A DNA stretch of 64,000 bases. It comes from Bacteroides sp. ET71 (GTDB taxonomy: Bacteria > Bacteroidota > Bacteroidia > Bacteroidales > Bacteroidaceae). The notes beneath the pieces are model-generated. The model was not told the DNA's origin. It was given only the letters and a program-made list of their open reading frames with translations, and did no database searches. This document shows, one piece after another, positions 9,255-18,772 of the stretch; within the stretch, counting starts at the first letter, position 1; the number at the start of each line of letters is the position of its first letter. The position numbers and the translations under genes were made by a program. The stretch is taken from contig NZ_JAMBLS010000001.1 in assembly GCF_023336905.1 (NCBI RefSeq), positions 238,469 to 302,468 of the forward strand, given 5' to 3'.

Positions 9255-11705
9255 ATGAAGTACCTCATCATCGGCGGAGTGGCCGGAGGAGCCACCGCCG
9301 CGGCCCGCCTGCGCCGCATCGACGAAAACAGCGAAATCATCCTGCTGGAAAAAGGCAAGTACATCTCCTACGCCAACTGCGGCCTGCCCTACTACATCGG
9401 AGGCATCATCAGCCAACGAGACCGCCTGCTGGTGCAGACCCCCGAAAGCTTCGCCCGCCGCTTCCGCATCGACGTGCGCACAGAGCAAGAAGCCAAACAC
9501 ATCGACCCCGCACGGCGCATCGTGCAGATATGCAACAAAGCTGGCCAGAAGTACGAAGAAAGCTACGACCGTCTGCTACTGTCGCCCGGCTCCATCCCTG
9601 TGCGCCCACCCCTGCCAGGCATCGACACCAAAGGCATCTTCACCCTGCGCACGGTTGACGACACCGACCGTATCAAAGCCTACATCGCACACACCCATCC
9701 CAAGCATGCCATCATCGTGGGAGCCGGATTCATTGGCCTGGAGATGGCCGAAAACCTGCACCACGCAGGTATCCGCGTCAGCATCGTCGAAATGGCCTCG
9801 CAAGTCATGTCTCCTCTGGACTACTCCATGGCGGCACCCGTAGCACGCCACCTGGCAGAGAAAGGCGTAGGACTGTACCTGGAAGAAGCTGTCGACTCCT
9901 TCCGCCGCACAGACGCAGGCATCGAGGTCACACTGAAAAGCGGGAAGACACTCGCAGCCGACCTGGTATTGCTCAGCATCGGCGTGCGGCCCAACACTAC
10001 CCTGGCGCGCGACGCCGGATTGGAACTGGGCAAGACGGGAGGCATCCGCGTAGATGAATATCTGGAGACATCGGAACCAGGCATCTACGCCGTGGGCGAT
10101 GCCATCGAGTTCCCCCACCCCGTCAGCGGAATCCCTTGGCTGAATTACCTGGCAGGCCCCGCCAACCGCCAAGGACGCATCGTGGCTGACAACATGGCAC
10201 GGGGCAATCACATGAAGTACGAGGGCTCCATCGGCACCTCCGTGGCGCGCGTATTCGACCTCACCGTAGCCTCCACCGGACTCCCCGCCAAACGCCTCGC
10301 CTTGGCAGGCATTCCATATGCCTCGTCGTGGACACACCCCTCGTCGCACGCCTCTTATTATCCCGGCGCCATGCCCCTGACGCTCAAACTGACATTCAAC
10401 CCTCAAAGCGGACAGCTCTACGGAGCGCAATGCGTGGGCGTGGAAGGCGTGGATAAACGCATCGACCAACTGGCGCAAATCATCAAGCACCGAGGCACCG
10501 TGTTCGACCTCATGGAGACAGAACACGCCTATGCCCCGCCTTATTCATCGGCCAAAGACCCCATTGCGCTGGCAGGATACGTGGCGGGAAACATCGTCAG
10601 CGGGACAATGCCTGCCATCACCTGGCGCGAATTGGAAAAGGAAAAAGAACAAGTGACACTGATTGATACCCGCACGCCCGAGGAATATGCCTTCGGCACA
10701 ATCCCCAACGCCATCAACATCCCTCTGGACGAACTGCGCGAACGCCTCGACGAAATGCCCGCACAGCAGAACATTGTCGTCTTCTGCGCCGTAGGCTTGC
10801 GCGGATACCTGGCCCAACGCATCTTGGCAGGACACGGATACACCCACGTGCGCAACCTGGCAGGCGGATACCGCACCTGGTCGGCAGCCACAGCACCACT
10901 CCCACTGCAACAGCCAACAGAACCGTCGCCTGCCACCGGCAACTGCCTCGCTGCAACACCCCGGCCCGCCACGCTCCGCATAGACGCCTGCGGACTGCAA
11001 TGCCCCGGCCCCATCCTCGAAGTAAAGAAAGCCATCGACCGGATGGAAGAAGGACAATGCCTGGAGATTAGTGCTACCGATGCAGGCTTCTCACGCGACG
11101 CCGAAGCCTGGTGCGCCTCGACAGGCAACACATTGCTGGAACGCCGCACAGAAAACGGACGCTACCTGGTGCGCATCCGCAAAGGAAAAAACCAGCAGCC
11201 TGCTCCACAACAAACATCGGCCTGCACTGCCCCCGAACGAGGGAAGACACTCATCCTCTTCAGCGACGACTTCGACAAGGCACTGGCCACCTTCGTGCTG
11301 GCCAACGGAGCTGCCGCCACCGGGCGTAAAGTATCCATCTTCTTCACCTTCTGGGGACTGAACCTCTTGAAAAAAGAGCAGAAACCGGCTGTCAAAAAAG
11401 ACTTCTTCGGACGGATGTTCGGCTGGATGCTTCCCGCCAGCTCGCGGTCGCTGAAGCTCTCCAAACTCCACATGTTAGGACTGGGCACCGCACTGATGCG
11501 CACCCGCATGAAGCAGAAAGGTGTAGCCTCGCTCGAAACACTCCGTAGCGAAGCACTGGCCCAAGGTGTAGAGTTCATCGCCTGCCAAATGTCGATGGAC
11601 ATGATGGGCATCGCACGCGAAGAACTGATTGACGGGGTAAGCATCGGCGGCGTAGCCACCTACATGCAACGAGCCGAAGAAGCCAACGTGAACCTGTTTA
11701 TTTGA
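9255..11705 (+). CDS. CoA-disulfide/persulfide reductase with rhodanese, TusA and DsrE-like domains
   Basis: This 816-residue cytosolic flavoprotein joins four sulfur-handling modules. Residues 1-450 form a pyridine nucleotide-disulfide reductase with FAD motif GGVAGGATAAA and single active Cys42 in YANCGLPYY, as in CoA-disulfide reductases. Residues about 463-550 are a rhodanese domain with Cys511 in VVFCAVGLRG. Residues about 572-645 are a TusA-type domain with Cys583 in the CPGP motif. Residues about 670-816 resemble the DsrE family. Such fusions are known in bacteria and probably reduce CoA or protein persulfides and relay sulfane sulfur between domains; the physiological substrate cannot be read from sequence. 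A MarR-type regulator starts 10 bases after the stop and may control it. Confidence 0.9.
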   Translation: MKYLIIGGVAGGATAAARLRRIDENSEIILLEKGKYISYANCGLPYYIGGIISQRDRLLVQTPESFARRFRIDVRTEQEAKHIDPARRIVQICNKAGQKYEESYDRLLLSPGSIPVRPPLPGIDTKGIFTLRTVDDTDRIKAYIAHTHPKHAIIVGAGFIGLEMAENLHHAGIRVSIVEMASQVMSPLDYSMAAPVARHLAEKGVGLYLEEAVDSFRRTDAGIEVTLKSGKTLAADLVLLSIGVRPNTTLARDAGLELGKTGGIRVDEYLETSEPGIYAVGDAIEFPHPVSGIPWLNYLAGPANRQGRIVADNMARGNHMKYEGSIGTSVARVFDLTVASTGLPAKRLALAGIPYASSWTHPSSHASYYPGAMPLTLKLTFNPQSGQLYGAQCVGVEGVDKRIDQLAQIIKHRGTVFDLMETEHAYAPPYSSAKDPIALAGYVAGNIVSGTMPAITWRELEKEKEQVTLIDTRTPEEYAFGTIPNAINIPLDELRERLDEMPAQQNIVVFCAVGLRGYLAQRILAGHGYTHVRNLAGGYRTWSAATAPLPLQQPTEPSPATGNCLAATPRPATLRIDACGLQCPGPILEVKKAIDRMEEGQCLEISATDAGFSRDAEAWCASTGNTLLERRTENGRYLVRIRKGKNQQPAPQQTSACTAPERGKTLILFSDDFDKALATFVLANGAAATGRKVSIFFTFWGLNLLKKEQKPAVKKDFFGRMFGWMLPASSRSLKLSKLHMLGLGTALMRTRMKQKGVASLETLRSEALAQGVEFIACQMSMDMMGIAREELIDGVSIGGVATYMQRAEEANVNLFI

Positions 11706-11715
11706 AGAACCGCTT

Positions 11716-12162
11716 ATGGAAGACCTATGCAAAATACGCGACCTGCAACGGGCCATCGCACGCTTCGAGGCCGCTTTCATCCAACGCTTCGGCCTGACGC
11801 TGAACGAAGGCATGCTGCTCTGCACCCTGCTGGAACAACCCTGCCTCAGTGCCAGCGAACTGGCCGAAGCCTTGGGGCTGACACCCTCCAACACATCGAA
11901 AGTCATCCGCCCCGTAGAAGACAAGCAACTCATCGCACGCCTCATAGGCAAGGAGGACAAACGGCACATGCTCTTCACACTCACACCCGAAGGCAGACGC
12001 CTCATCCAAGAAATAAAAGAAAGTACACACGAGGTGCCCGAAGATTTGCTCAAAGCCCTAAGCCGCTTCCCCGACCATGACAAGCAGAGACCAAAGCCTC
12101 CCACACAGCCGGATGCAGAAAGAAGCGCACATCCCTGCCTTGAGCCAAAGACTGGCGGATAA
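11716..12162 (+). CDS. MarR-family transcriptional regulator
   Basis: This 148-residue protein has a winged-helix DNA-binding domain (about residues 25-105): recognition-helix region [21 protein letters not shown] and wing region [20 protein letters not shown]. It lies 10 bases after the CoA-disulfide reductase gene and probably shares its transcript; MarR proteins often sense oxidants or thiol-reactive compounds, which would fit a sulfur-stress partner. The last ~37 codons run antisense into the convergent nadD gene (113-base overlap). This tail is low in predicted structure and may not matter, but the stop codon is where it is. Confidence 0.8.
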   Translation: MEDLCKIRDLQRAIARFEAAFIQRFGLTLNEGMLLCTLLEQPCLSASELAEALGLTPSNTSKVIRPVEDKQLIARLIGKEDKRHMLFTLTPEGRRLIQEIKESTHEVPEDLLKALSRFPDHDKQRPKPPTQPDAERSAHPCLEPKTGG

Positions 12163-12640
12163 AAGTGGAACTAACATCCAGGACAGGCGCAGAGGTGAGG
12201 CGCACACGCGGAGGCAAGGAGCCCTCGTCTACGGGATAACCCGGGCGGGGGTAAATAATCAGGTGATGCTCTGCCAAGATACGCCCCGCCTCGCGCCAGC
12301 GCGGGAAACCCGCCCAATTGTCTGAACCAATGATGAGATGGAACTCATGCGAAGGATACAGGCTCCGAAGCTTGTCGAGCGTATGGATGGTATAAGAAGG
12401 GCGGGGCAAGGCGAACTCCACATCTGAAGCGCGGAAACGCGGATAACCCTCAATCGCCAAACGGACAAGGCGCAGGCGCAAATGGTCGTCCATCAACTCC
12501 TGCCCTTGCTTGAAAGGATTGCGGGGCGAGACAAGGAACCACACCTCGTCCACCTCGCCAAACTCGCACAAATAGTTGGCCAAAGCCAGATGGCCCACAT
12601 GCACGGGGTTGAACGAACCGCTGAAGACACCGACCTTCAT
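12050..12640 (-). CDS. nadD: Nicotinate-nucleotide adenylyltransferase
   Basis: NadD transfers AMP from ATP to nicotinate mononucleotide, the penultimate step of NAD synthesis. The 196-residue protein begins [20 protein letters not shown], with the nucleotidyltransferase motif [10 protein letters not shown], and carries the C-terminal ISSTxIR-like motif as [10 protein letters not shown]. Length and motifs fit the family. It is the last gene of a minus-strand group yicC-gmk-small membrane protein-nadD. Its 3' end overlaps the convergent MarR gene. Confidence 0.93.
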   Translation of the reverse strand: MKVGVFSGSFNPVHVGHLALANYLCEFGEVDEVWFLVSPRNPFKQGQELMDDHLRLRLVRLAIEGYPRFRASDVEFALPRPSYTIHTLDKLRSLYPSHEFHLIIGSDNWAGFPRWREAGRILAEHHLIIYPRPGYPVDEGSLPPRVRLTSAPVLDVSSTFIRQSLAQGRDVRFFLHPAVWEALVSACHGRGSGLGL

Positions 12641-12647
12641 GCCCCGC

Positions 12648-12881
12648 TCATTTCTGGTTGTTCTTCAGGAACAAACCGCTCCGGATGGCATTGCCTGCGG
12701 CAACAATCATCACCAGCAGCATGGCCACCGTTCCCACCGTTTCTTTGTAATAAAGGTTTCCTCCTGCAAGGGCGGCTGCGGCCAGGAACAAAACAATGTT
12801 GACCACCAGCAGCACTTTATGCGTCTTCCGGGAGAGGTGTTTTCCGCTATAATCACGTTTCATGGGAAGCTTATTTTTCAT
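12648..12881 (-). CDS. Small membrane protein between gmk and nadD
   Basis: This 77-residue hypothetical protein has a basic N-terminus and two hydrophobic segments (about residues 22-40 and 50-66). The first ATG overlaps the last codons of gmk; a second Met at residue 7 (12863) would avoid the overlap. The position inside a tight operon supports it being real. No function can be assigned. Confidence 0.65.
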   Translation of the reverse strand: MKNKLPMKRDYSGKHLSRKTHKVLLVVNIVLFLAAAALAGGNLYYKETVGTVAMLLVMIVAAGNAIRSGLFLKNNQK

Positions 12882-13440
12882 TCAGAAATTCTTTCACTAC
12901 TCGCAGCGTCTCGGCCTTGGCTTGCTCCAGGTCGTCGTTCACGATGACGCGGTCGAAGCGCGAAGCAAAGGTCAATTCGTAAGAAGCCTTGGCCACGCGA
13001 CTTTCGATGACTTCGGGCGTGTCTGTGCCTCTTCCCACCAGGCGCCGGCGCAACTCTTCTACTGAAGGCGGCTGAATGAAGATGCTCAACGCCCGCTGGC
13101 CGTAAAACTCCTTGATATGGCATCCGCCTACCACGTCGACATCGAAAATGACATTCTGCCCGGCGTCCAACTGGCGCTCGACTTGCTCCTTCAGCGTGCC
13201 GTAGAAGCGGTCTTTGTAAACTTCCTCATACTCCAGAAAGTCGCCTGCCTGGATGCGCCGGCGGAACTCGTCGGGGGTAAGGAAGAAATACTCTACGCCG
13301 TCGCGCTCCGTGCCTCTCGGGGGGCGGCTGGTGGCGGAGATGGAAAAGGCCAGGTCCAGACCCGGTTGTGCCAGCAAGTAGTTGATGATGGTCGATTTGC
13401 CCGAGCCGCTGGGGGCGGAAAAGATAATCAGTTTCTTCAT
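12871..13440 (-). CDS. gmk: Guanylate kinase
   Basis: Gmk phosphorylates GMP to GDP with ATP. The 189-residue protein starts MKKLIIFSAPSGSGKSTIIN with the P-loop SGSGKST, then SATSRPPRGTERDGVEYFF, the GMP-binding region, and EYEEVYKDRFYGT. Length is standard. It lies 7 bases downstream of yicC, a common bacterial pairing. Confidence 0.96.
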   Translation of the reverse strand: MKKLIIFSAPSGSGKSTIINYLLAQPGLDLAFSISATSRPPRGTERDGVEYFFLTPDEFRRRIQAGDFLEYEEVYKDRFYGTLKEQVERQLDAGQNVIFDVDVVGGCHIKEFYGQRALSIFIQPPSVEELRRRLVGRGTDTPEVIESRVAKASYELTFASRFDRVIVNDDLEQAKAETLRVVKEFLNEK

Positions 13441-13447
13441 CTTTCCA

Positions 13448-14326
13448 TTACATTACGTTCAACACCTGTTCCTTGATTTGCTCCAGTTCGTCTTTCATGC
13501 GCACGACGATGCGCTGCATCTCCGCCTGGTTCGACTTGCTGCCGAGGGTATTGATTTCGCGCCCCATCTCTTGGGCGATGAAGCCCAGCTTCTTCCCCTG
13601 TCCGTGGCCTTCTTCCAAGGTTTGGATGAAATATTTCAGGTGGTTGGCCAGCCGCTGTTTTTCTTCGTTGATATCCAGCTTTTCGATGTAGTAAATCAAT
13701 TCTTGTTCCAAGCGGTTTTTGTCATAATCCACTTCCAATGTCTTCTGAAGAGCCTCCACGATGCGCTCTTTGATGCGCCCCACACGTTCTTGCTCATAAG
13801 GCTCTACTTCTGTCAGGAGGCGGGAAATGTTGGCAATCTTCTCGCGGAATTTTTTCTCCAACGCAATGCCTTCCTGGCGTCGGAACTCCACCAGCGCGTC
13901 CAAGGCACGCTGGACAGCTTCGTGCGCCAAAGCCCATTCTTCATCCGAAAGCTCCTGCACTTCGTTCTTGGCCAAGACGTCGGGCAGGCGCAAGAGGGTG
14001 CCAAACCAATCGGCTGGCTCGGGGATGCCCGTGGCCGCGGAAATTTCTTTAATCCGCTGGTAATAGGCTTGCACCAGAGCCGGGTCGATGGGAGTAGCCG
14101 GGGTGGCTCCTTCCTTTTTCTCTATCCACAGGCAGAAATCCACCTTGCCGCGTTCGAGCGTGCGCGCTATCTCCGCCCGGATTTCCATCTCCTTTTCACG
14201 ATAAAGAGGCGCGATGCGGGCGGACAAATCCAGCGCCTTACTGTTGAGTGACTTTATCTCGACATTGATTCGTTTATCGGGTCCTTCGACGGCAGCCTTG
14301 CCATAACCCGTCATGGATTGTATCAT
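13448..14326 (-). CDS. YicC-family endoribonuclease
   Basis: This 292-residue protein begins MIQSMTGYGKA, the hallmark of the YicC/YloC family, and ends with the conserved GREINTLGSKSNQAEMQ...MKDELEQIKEQVLNV. YicC-type proteins have been shown to be endoribonucleases involved in RNA turnover in E. coli and B. subtilis. It heads the minus-strand operon with gmk and nadD, with its promoter at 14347-14378. Confidence 0.9.
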   Translation of the reverse strand: MIQSMTGYGKAAVEGPDKRINVEIKSLNSKALDLSARIAPLYREKEMEIRAEIARTLERGKVDFCLWIEKKEGATPATPIDPALVQAYYQRIKEISAATGIPEPADWFGTLLRLPDVLAKNEVQELSDEEWALAHEAVQRALDALVEFRRQEGIALEKKFREKIANISRLLTEVEPYEQERVGRIKERIVEALQKTLEVDYDKNRLEQELIYYIEKLDINEEKQRLANHLKYFIQTLEEGHGQGKKLGFIAQEMGREINTLGSKSNQAEMQRIVVRMKDELEQIKEQVLNVM

Positions 14327-14346
14327 AATGCTTCTTAAGTTTTGCG

Positions 14347-14394
14347 CAAAATTACGCGAATATTTTAATTACTGAAAATAATCCCGTATTTTTG
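14347..14394. promoter_or_regulatory. Divergent promoters for yicC (minus) and tsaB (plus)
   Basis: Minus strand: TAATTTTG at 14354-14347, preceded by TTTT about 20 bases upstream. Plus strand: TATTTTTG at 14387-14394, preceded by TTTA 19 bases upstream. Both -7 boxes match TAnnTTTG exactly. Confidence 0.65.
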
Positions 14395-14452
14395 TAGGCT
14401 GAAAGAGAGGAGAAAGCATACAGACACGCCTGGCTTGGCCGGCATTTCCTTC

Positions 14453-14518
14453 TTCCTCGACGTGGAGACGGCTTTTCCTCGGCGTGAGGACGGCTCTTCC
14501 TCGGAATGACGATAAACA
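14453..14518. repeat. Period-22 tandem array upstream of tsaB
   Basis: Three adjacent units of 22 bases start with TTCCTCG (14453, 14475, 14497), for example TTCCTCGGCGTGAGGACGGC. They lie in the presumed 5' leader of tsaB. The complementary motif GAGGAAGAGC also recurs in the array at 61496. Confidence 0.7.
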
Positions 14519-14538
14519 GAATTACAGTAAACATAGCT

Positions 14539-15231
14539 ATGTCATCTATCTTACATATTGAAACATCTACTACGGCCTGCTCGGTAGCTGTGAGCCAAGA
14601 CGGGCAATGCATCTTCCGGCAAGAAGAACGCAAGGGTCCTTCGCATGCCACCTTGCTGGGTGTATTTGTGGACGAAGCCTTGTCTTTCGCCGACAGCCAC
14701 GCCATACCGCTGGACGCCGTGGCCGTCAGTTGCGGGCCAGGCTCGTACACAGGCCTGCGCATCGGCGTGTCGATGGCCAAAGGCATCTGCTACGGACGCG
14801 ACCTGCGCCTCATCGGCCTGCCCACGCTCCAAGTGTTGTGCGTACCCGTGCTTCTCTACCACGACGAACTTCCAGACGACGCCCTGCTATGCCCCATGAT
14901 AGACGCCCGCCGCATGGAGGTGTATGCCGCCATCTACGACCGTGCCTTGCACACCATACGCCCCACAAACGCCGACATCGTGGACGAACACTCGTACGCA
15001 GAGTTCCTGGAGCAGCACCCGGTGTATTTCTTCGGAGACGGCGCCGCCAAATGCAAAGACCGCCTGACCCATCCCAATGCACACTTCATCGACGGCATCT
15101 ACCCGCAAGCCTCCATGATGTTTCCGCTGGCCGAACGCGCCATGGCCGAAGGCCGCTTCGAAGACGTGGCCTATTTCGAACCTTTCTATCTGAAGGAATT
15201 CGTGGCCGGCAAACCAAAGAAACTTGTTTAA
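14539..15231 (+). CDS. tsaB: tRNA threonylcarbamoyladenosine biosynthesis protein TsaB
   Basis: TsaB is the non-catalytic, ASKHA-fold partner of TsaD in making t6A at position 37 of ANN-decoding tRNAs. The start at 14539 (MSSILHIETSTTACSVAV) is preferred over an ATG 11 codons upstream because homologues begin with ILxIETS. The motif CGPGSYTGLRIGVSMAKGI is diagnostic. The 230-residue length is normal. Confidence 0.93.
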   Translation: MSSILHIETSTTACSVAVSQDGQCIFRQEERKGPSHATLLGVFVDEALSFADSHAIPLDAVAVSCGPGSYTGLRIGVSMAKGICYGRDLRLIGLPTLQVLCVPVLLYHDELPDDALLCPMIDARRMEVYAAIYDRALHTIRPTNADIVDEHSYAEFLEQHPVYFFGDGAAKCKDRLTHPNAHFIDGIYPQASMMFPLAERAMAEGRFEDVAYFEPFYLKEFVAGKPKKLV

Positions 15232-15344
15232 TAGAAGAATGAAAAATCGCGCCTCACGCACGGTGAAGAATTTTCCGGTTCATCCACTGTCTTTCATGCC
15301 TGCTGAGTTCTTCATTCTTCATTCTTAATTCTTCATTTAAATAT

Positions 15345-15983
15345 ATGCAATACAACACCCAACAGAAACGAATGTCACTGCCCGAATACGGACGAAGCAT
15401 CCAGAACATGGTAGATTATGCCCTGACCATACAAGACCGCGCCGAACGCCAACGCTGCGCGAACACCATCGTCAACATCATGGGCAGCATGTTTCCACAC
15501 CTGAGAGATGTGCCCGACTTCAAACAAAAGCTCTGGGACCATCTGGCCATCATGTCCGACTTCAAGCTGGACATTGACTACCCGTGCGAAATCATCCGCA
15601 AAGACAGGCTGAACACCAAACCAGACTCAATCCCCTATCCGCGTACCCAAATACGCTACCGCCACTACGGCCGCACACTGGAAGTCCTTATTCAAAAAGC
15701 TTGCGAAATGCCCGAAGGAGACGAAAAACAAAACCTCGTGGCTCTCATCTGCAACCACATGAAAAAAGACTACATGGCATGGAACAAAGACACGGTAGAA
15801 GACCAGAAGATTGCAGACGACCTCGAAGAATTGTCTAAGGGAAAGCTGCACATGACGCCAGACATCGTGCGCTTGATGAACGAACGCATCAACCGCTATT
15901 GCCGCCCCCTAAAAAATAATTATCCGAACAGCAATAACAACAACCGCAACAATAACCGCAACAAAAAAGGCGGAAAACGCTAA
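15345..15983 (+). CDS. DUF4290 domain protein
   Basis: This 212-residue protein (MQYNTQQKRMSLPEYGRSIQNMVDYAL) matches the DUF4290 family found widely in Bacteroidetes, usually directly before murA, as here (19-base gap). The C-terminus is low-complexity Asn/Arg/Lys (about residues 190-212). Function unknown. The 113-base gap upstream holds only TTCTTCATTC-type short repeats. Confidence 0.85.
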   Translation: MQYNTQQKRMSLPEYGRSIQNMVDYALTIQDRAERQRCANTIVNIMGSMFPHLRDVPDFKQKLWDHLAIMSDFKLDIDYPCEIIRKDRLNTKPDSIPYPRTQIRYRHYGRTLEVLIQKACEMPEGDEKQNLVALICNHMKKDYMAWNKDTVEDQKIADDLEELSKGKLHMTPDIVRLMNERINRYCRPLKNNYPNSNNNNRNNNRNKKGGKR

Positions 15984-16001
15984 AAAAGAAAACTTCAACT
16001 C

Positions 16002-17306
16002 ATGGCATCATTCATCATCGAAGGAGGACACAAGCTGGAGGGAGAAATACGCCCCCAGGGCGCCAAGAACGAGGCACTGCAAATCATCTGCGCCACCCTG
16101 CTCACACAGGACGAGGTAGTGGTGCGCAATGTGCCCGACATTCTGGATGTAAACAACCTCATCCAACTCCTCCGCGACATGGGCGTGCGTGTCACCAAGG
16201 AAAGCCCCGACACCTATCGCTTCCAGGCCGCAGACGTGGACTTGTCCTACCTGCAAAGCGAGGCCTTCCTGAAGACCTGCGCCAGTCTGCGCGGCTCGGT
16301 GATGCTGGCAGGACCGCTGGTCACCCGCTTCGGACAAGCTGTCATCTCCAAGCCCGGAGGCGACAAGATTGGCCGACGCCGACTGGACACGCACTTCATC
16401 GGCATACAGAAGCTGGGAGCCAACTTCAACTACAACGCCGACCGCCATGCGTATGAAATCGAGGCCGAACACTTGCGGGGCACTTACATGCTGCTGGACG
16501 AGGCTTCAGTGACGGGCACGGCCAACATCATCATGGCTGCCGTCCTGGCCGAAGGGCGCACCGTCATCTACAACGCCGCCTGCGAGCCCTACGTACAACA
16601 GCTCTGCCACCTGCTGAACCGCATGGGAGCGAAGATTTCGGGCATTGCCTCGAATCTCCTGACCATCGATGGCGTGGAGACCCTGCACGGGGCGGAGCAC
16701 ACCATCCTGCCGGATATGATCGAGGTGGGCAGCTTCATCGGCATGGCCGCCATGACCCGGAGCGAACTGACCATCAAGGACGTGTCCTACCAGCATCTGG
16801 GCATCATCCCCGACAGCTTCCGACGCCTGGGCATCCGCCTCGAGCAGAGGGGAGATGACATTTACGTGCCTGCCCAGGAGCACTACCGCATCGAGTCGTT
16901 CATGGACGGCTCCATCATGACCATTGCCGACGCGCCGTGGCCGGGACTGACGCCCGACCTGCTGAGCGTGATGCTCGTCGTGGCCACCCAGGCGCAGGGC
17001 AGCGTGCTCATCCACCAGAAGATGTTCGAAAGCCGCCTGTTCTTCGTGGACAAGCTCATCGACATGGGGGCGCAAATCATCTTGTGCGACCCGCACCGTG
17101 CCGTCGTCATCGGTCATGACCACAGTTTCCGTCTGCGCGGGGGCAACATGACCTCACCGGACATCCGTGCGGGCATCGCTCTGCTCATTGCCGCACTGAG
17201 TGCCGACGGCATTAGCCGCATACACAACATTGAGCAGATTGACCGCGGGTACCAGGACATTGAAAAGAGATTGAACGCCATCGGCGCAAGGATTACAAGG
17301 ATATGA
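16002..17306 (+). CDS. murA: UDP-N-acetylglucosamine 1-carboxyvinyltransferase with Asp at the catalytic-Cys site
   Basis: MurA adds enolpyruvate from PEP to UDP-GlcNAc, the first committed step of peptidoglycan synthesis. The 434-residue protein has the family start ([23 protein letters not shown], with the catalytic Lys/Asn region) and the expected repeats. The loop that normally reads PGGCxIG reads [15 protein letters not shown] here, so Asp121 replaces the Cys attacked by fosfomycin. Cys-to-Asp MurA enzymes are active and fosfomycin-resistant in mycobacteria and chlamydiae. Gene order DUF4290-murA-rimM, with a 4-base overlap with rimM, suggests one operon. Confidence 0.95.
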   Translation: MASFIIEGGHKLEGEIRPQGAKNEALQIICATLLTQDEVVVRNVPDILDVNNLIQLLRDMGVRVTKESPDTYRFQAADVDLSYLQSEAFLKTCASLRGSVMLAGPLVTRFGQAVISKPGGDKIGRRRLDTHFIGIQKLGANFNYNADRHAYEIEAEHLRGTYMLLDEASVTGTANIIMAAVLAEGRTVIYNAACEPYVQQLCHLLNRMGAKISGIASNLLTIDGVETLHGAEHTILPDMIEVGSFIGMAAMTRSELTIKDVSYQHLGIIPDSFRRLGIRLEQRGDDIYVPAQEHYRIESFMDGSIMTIADAPWPGLTPDLLSVMLVVATQAQGSVLIHQKMFESRLFFVDKLIDMGAQIILCDPHRAVVIGHDHSFRLRGGNMTSPDIRAGIALLIAALSADGISRIHNIEQIDRGYQDIEKRLNAIGARITRI

Positions 17307-17839
17307 TACGACCGGAAGAAGTATATAAAATAGGTATGTTCAACAAGCCGCACGGCATCGGCGGCGAGTTGCAGTTCACCTTCACGGACGACATCTTCGA
17401 CCGCGTGGAGGCGGAGTATCTGGTGTGCCCCATGGACGGGATACTGGTGCCCTTCTTCATCGAAGCATACCGCTTCCGCTCGGACACCACCGCACTGATG
17501 AAGCTCGAAGGCGTAGACACGCAGGAACAGGCCCGGCAGTTCACCAACACCCCGGTCTACTTTCCTGTGAAGCATGCTGAAGAGGGGGAGCCGGGCGAGC
17601 TCTCCTGGGACTTCTTCGTCGGCTTCCGCCTGGAGGACACCGTGCACGGGCACTTGGGCGAGGTGGCCGACGTGGATACCTCCACACCCAATACCCTCTT
17701 CGTCATCGACCGTGGAGGCAACGAACTCCTGGTACCCGCCCGCGAGGAGTTCATCCTGGACATGGACACCAAGCACCGCGTCATCACCGTCCGCCTGCCC
17801 GAAGGACTGCTGGACCTGGACGATGCGGAAGAATGTTAA
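17303..17839 (+). CDS. rimM: Ribosome maturation factor RimM
   Basis: RimM helps process the 16S rRNA 3' domain of the 30S subunit. The 178-residue protein begins with [17 protein letters not shown], the family N-terminal motif, and has the PRC-barrel region in the second half ending RLPEGLLDL. The start overlaps the murA stop (ATGA). Confidence 0.93.
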   Translation: MIRPEEVYKIGMFNKPHGIGGELQFTFTDDIFDRVEAEYLVCPMDGILVPFFIEAYRFRSDTTALMKLEGVDTQEQARQFTNTPVYFPVKHAEEGEPGELSWDFFVGFRLEDTVHGHLGEVADVDTSTPNTLFVIDRGGNELLVPAREEFILDMDTKHRVITVRLPEGLLDLDDAEEC

Positions 17840-17871
17840 TCACTTACCACTAAACCCTAATCGCTGAAAAC

Positions 17872-18741
17872 GTGGCAACACCGAAGAAGAGAAAGAAACG
17901 AAAGCCGTTTTGGAAGGACATCAAGTTCAAGTACCGCCTGACCATCACCAACGAGAACACGTTGGAAGAGGTGGCCAGCCTCTATGTGTCCAAGCTGAAC
18001 GGCATTTCCATCCTGCTCTTCGTCCTGCTGGGGCTGTTTCTCGTGGCCGCATTGATTGTGTCCTTCACCCCCCTGCGCAACTACCTGCCCGGCTATATGA
18101 ACAGCGAGGTGCGCGAGCAGGTGGTGAACAATGCCCTGCGCGCCGATTCGCTCCAGCAAGTGTTGGAACGCCAGAACCTCTACGTGATGAACATCCAGGA
18201 CATCTTCCGCGGCGACGTCAAGACCGACACCGTGCAGAGCATGGACTCGCTCACCCTGCTGCGCGAAGACTCCCTGATGGAACGCACCCAGCGCGAGGCC
18301 GACTTCCGCAAGAAATACGAGGAAGCCGAGAAATACAACCTGACCAATATCACTGCCCGCACCGATGCCGACGGCCTCATCTTCTACCTGCCCACACGCG
18401 GCCTGGTGTCCGCTCCCTTCGATGCCGAGGGCAAACACTTCGGTACGGACATTGCCGCCAATCCCGGCGAGAGCGTCCTGGCCACGCTGGACGGCACGGT
18501 GCTGATGAGCAGCTATACAGCCGAGACGGGTTACGTCATCGTCGTGCAGCACCGCCAGGACTTCGTGTCCGTCTACAAGCATTGCGGCTCTCTGCTCAAA
18601 GCCGAGGGTGACGCGGTGAAGGGAGGCGAAGCCATTGCCCTGGTGGGAAACACCGGCACGCTGACCGCGGGACCCCATCTGCACTTCGAGTTGTGGCACC
18701 GGGGGCGGGCAGTCAACGCAGAACAATACATCGTATTCTAA
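17872..18741 (+). CDS. M23 peptidase with single N-terminal membrane helix
   Basis: This 289-residue protein starts with GTG at 17872 (MATPKKRKKRKPFWKD). It has a basic cytoplasmic head, a membrane helix at about residues 43-63 (GISILLFVLLGLFLVAALIV), and a C-terminal LytM-type domain. The zinc and catalytic motifs are canonical: HFGTD and GPHLHFELW. It should cleave peptidoglycan cross-bridges or activate another hydrolase in the periplasm. It lies between rimM and dxr in the same operon. Confidence 0.88.
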   Translation: MATPKKRKKRKPFWKDIKFKYRLTITNENTLEEVASLYVSKLNGISILLFVLLGLFLVAALIVSFTPLRNYLPGYMNSEVREQVVNNALRADSLQQVLERQNLYVMNIQDIFRGDVKTDTVQSMDSLTLLREDSLMERTQREADFRKKYEEAEKYNLTNITARTDADGLIFYLPTRGLVSAPFDAEGKHFGTDIAANPGESVLATLDGTVLMSSYTAETGYVIVVQHRQDFVSVYKHCGSLLKAEGDAVKGGEAIALVGNTGTLTAGPHLHFELWHRGRAVNAEQYIVF

Positions 18742-18772
18742 AGAGATATTCTATATAATATAATAGGTATAT

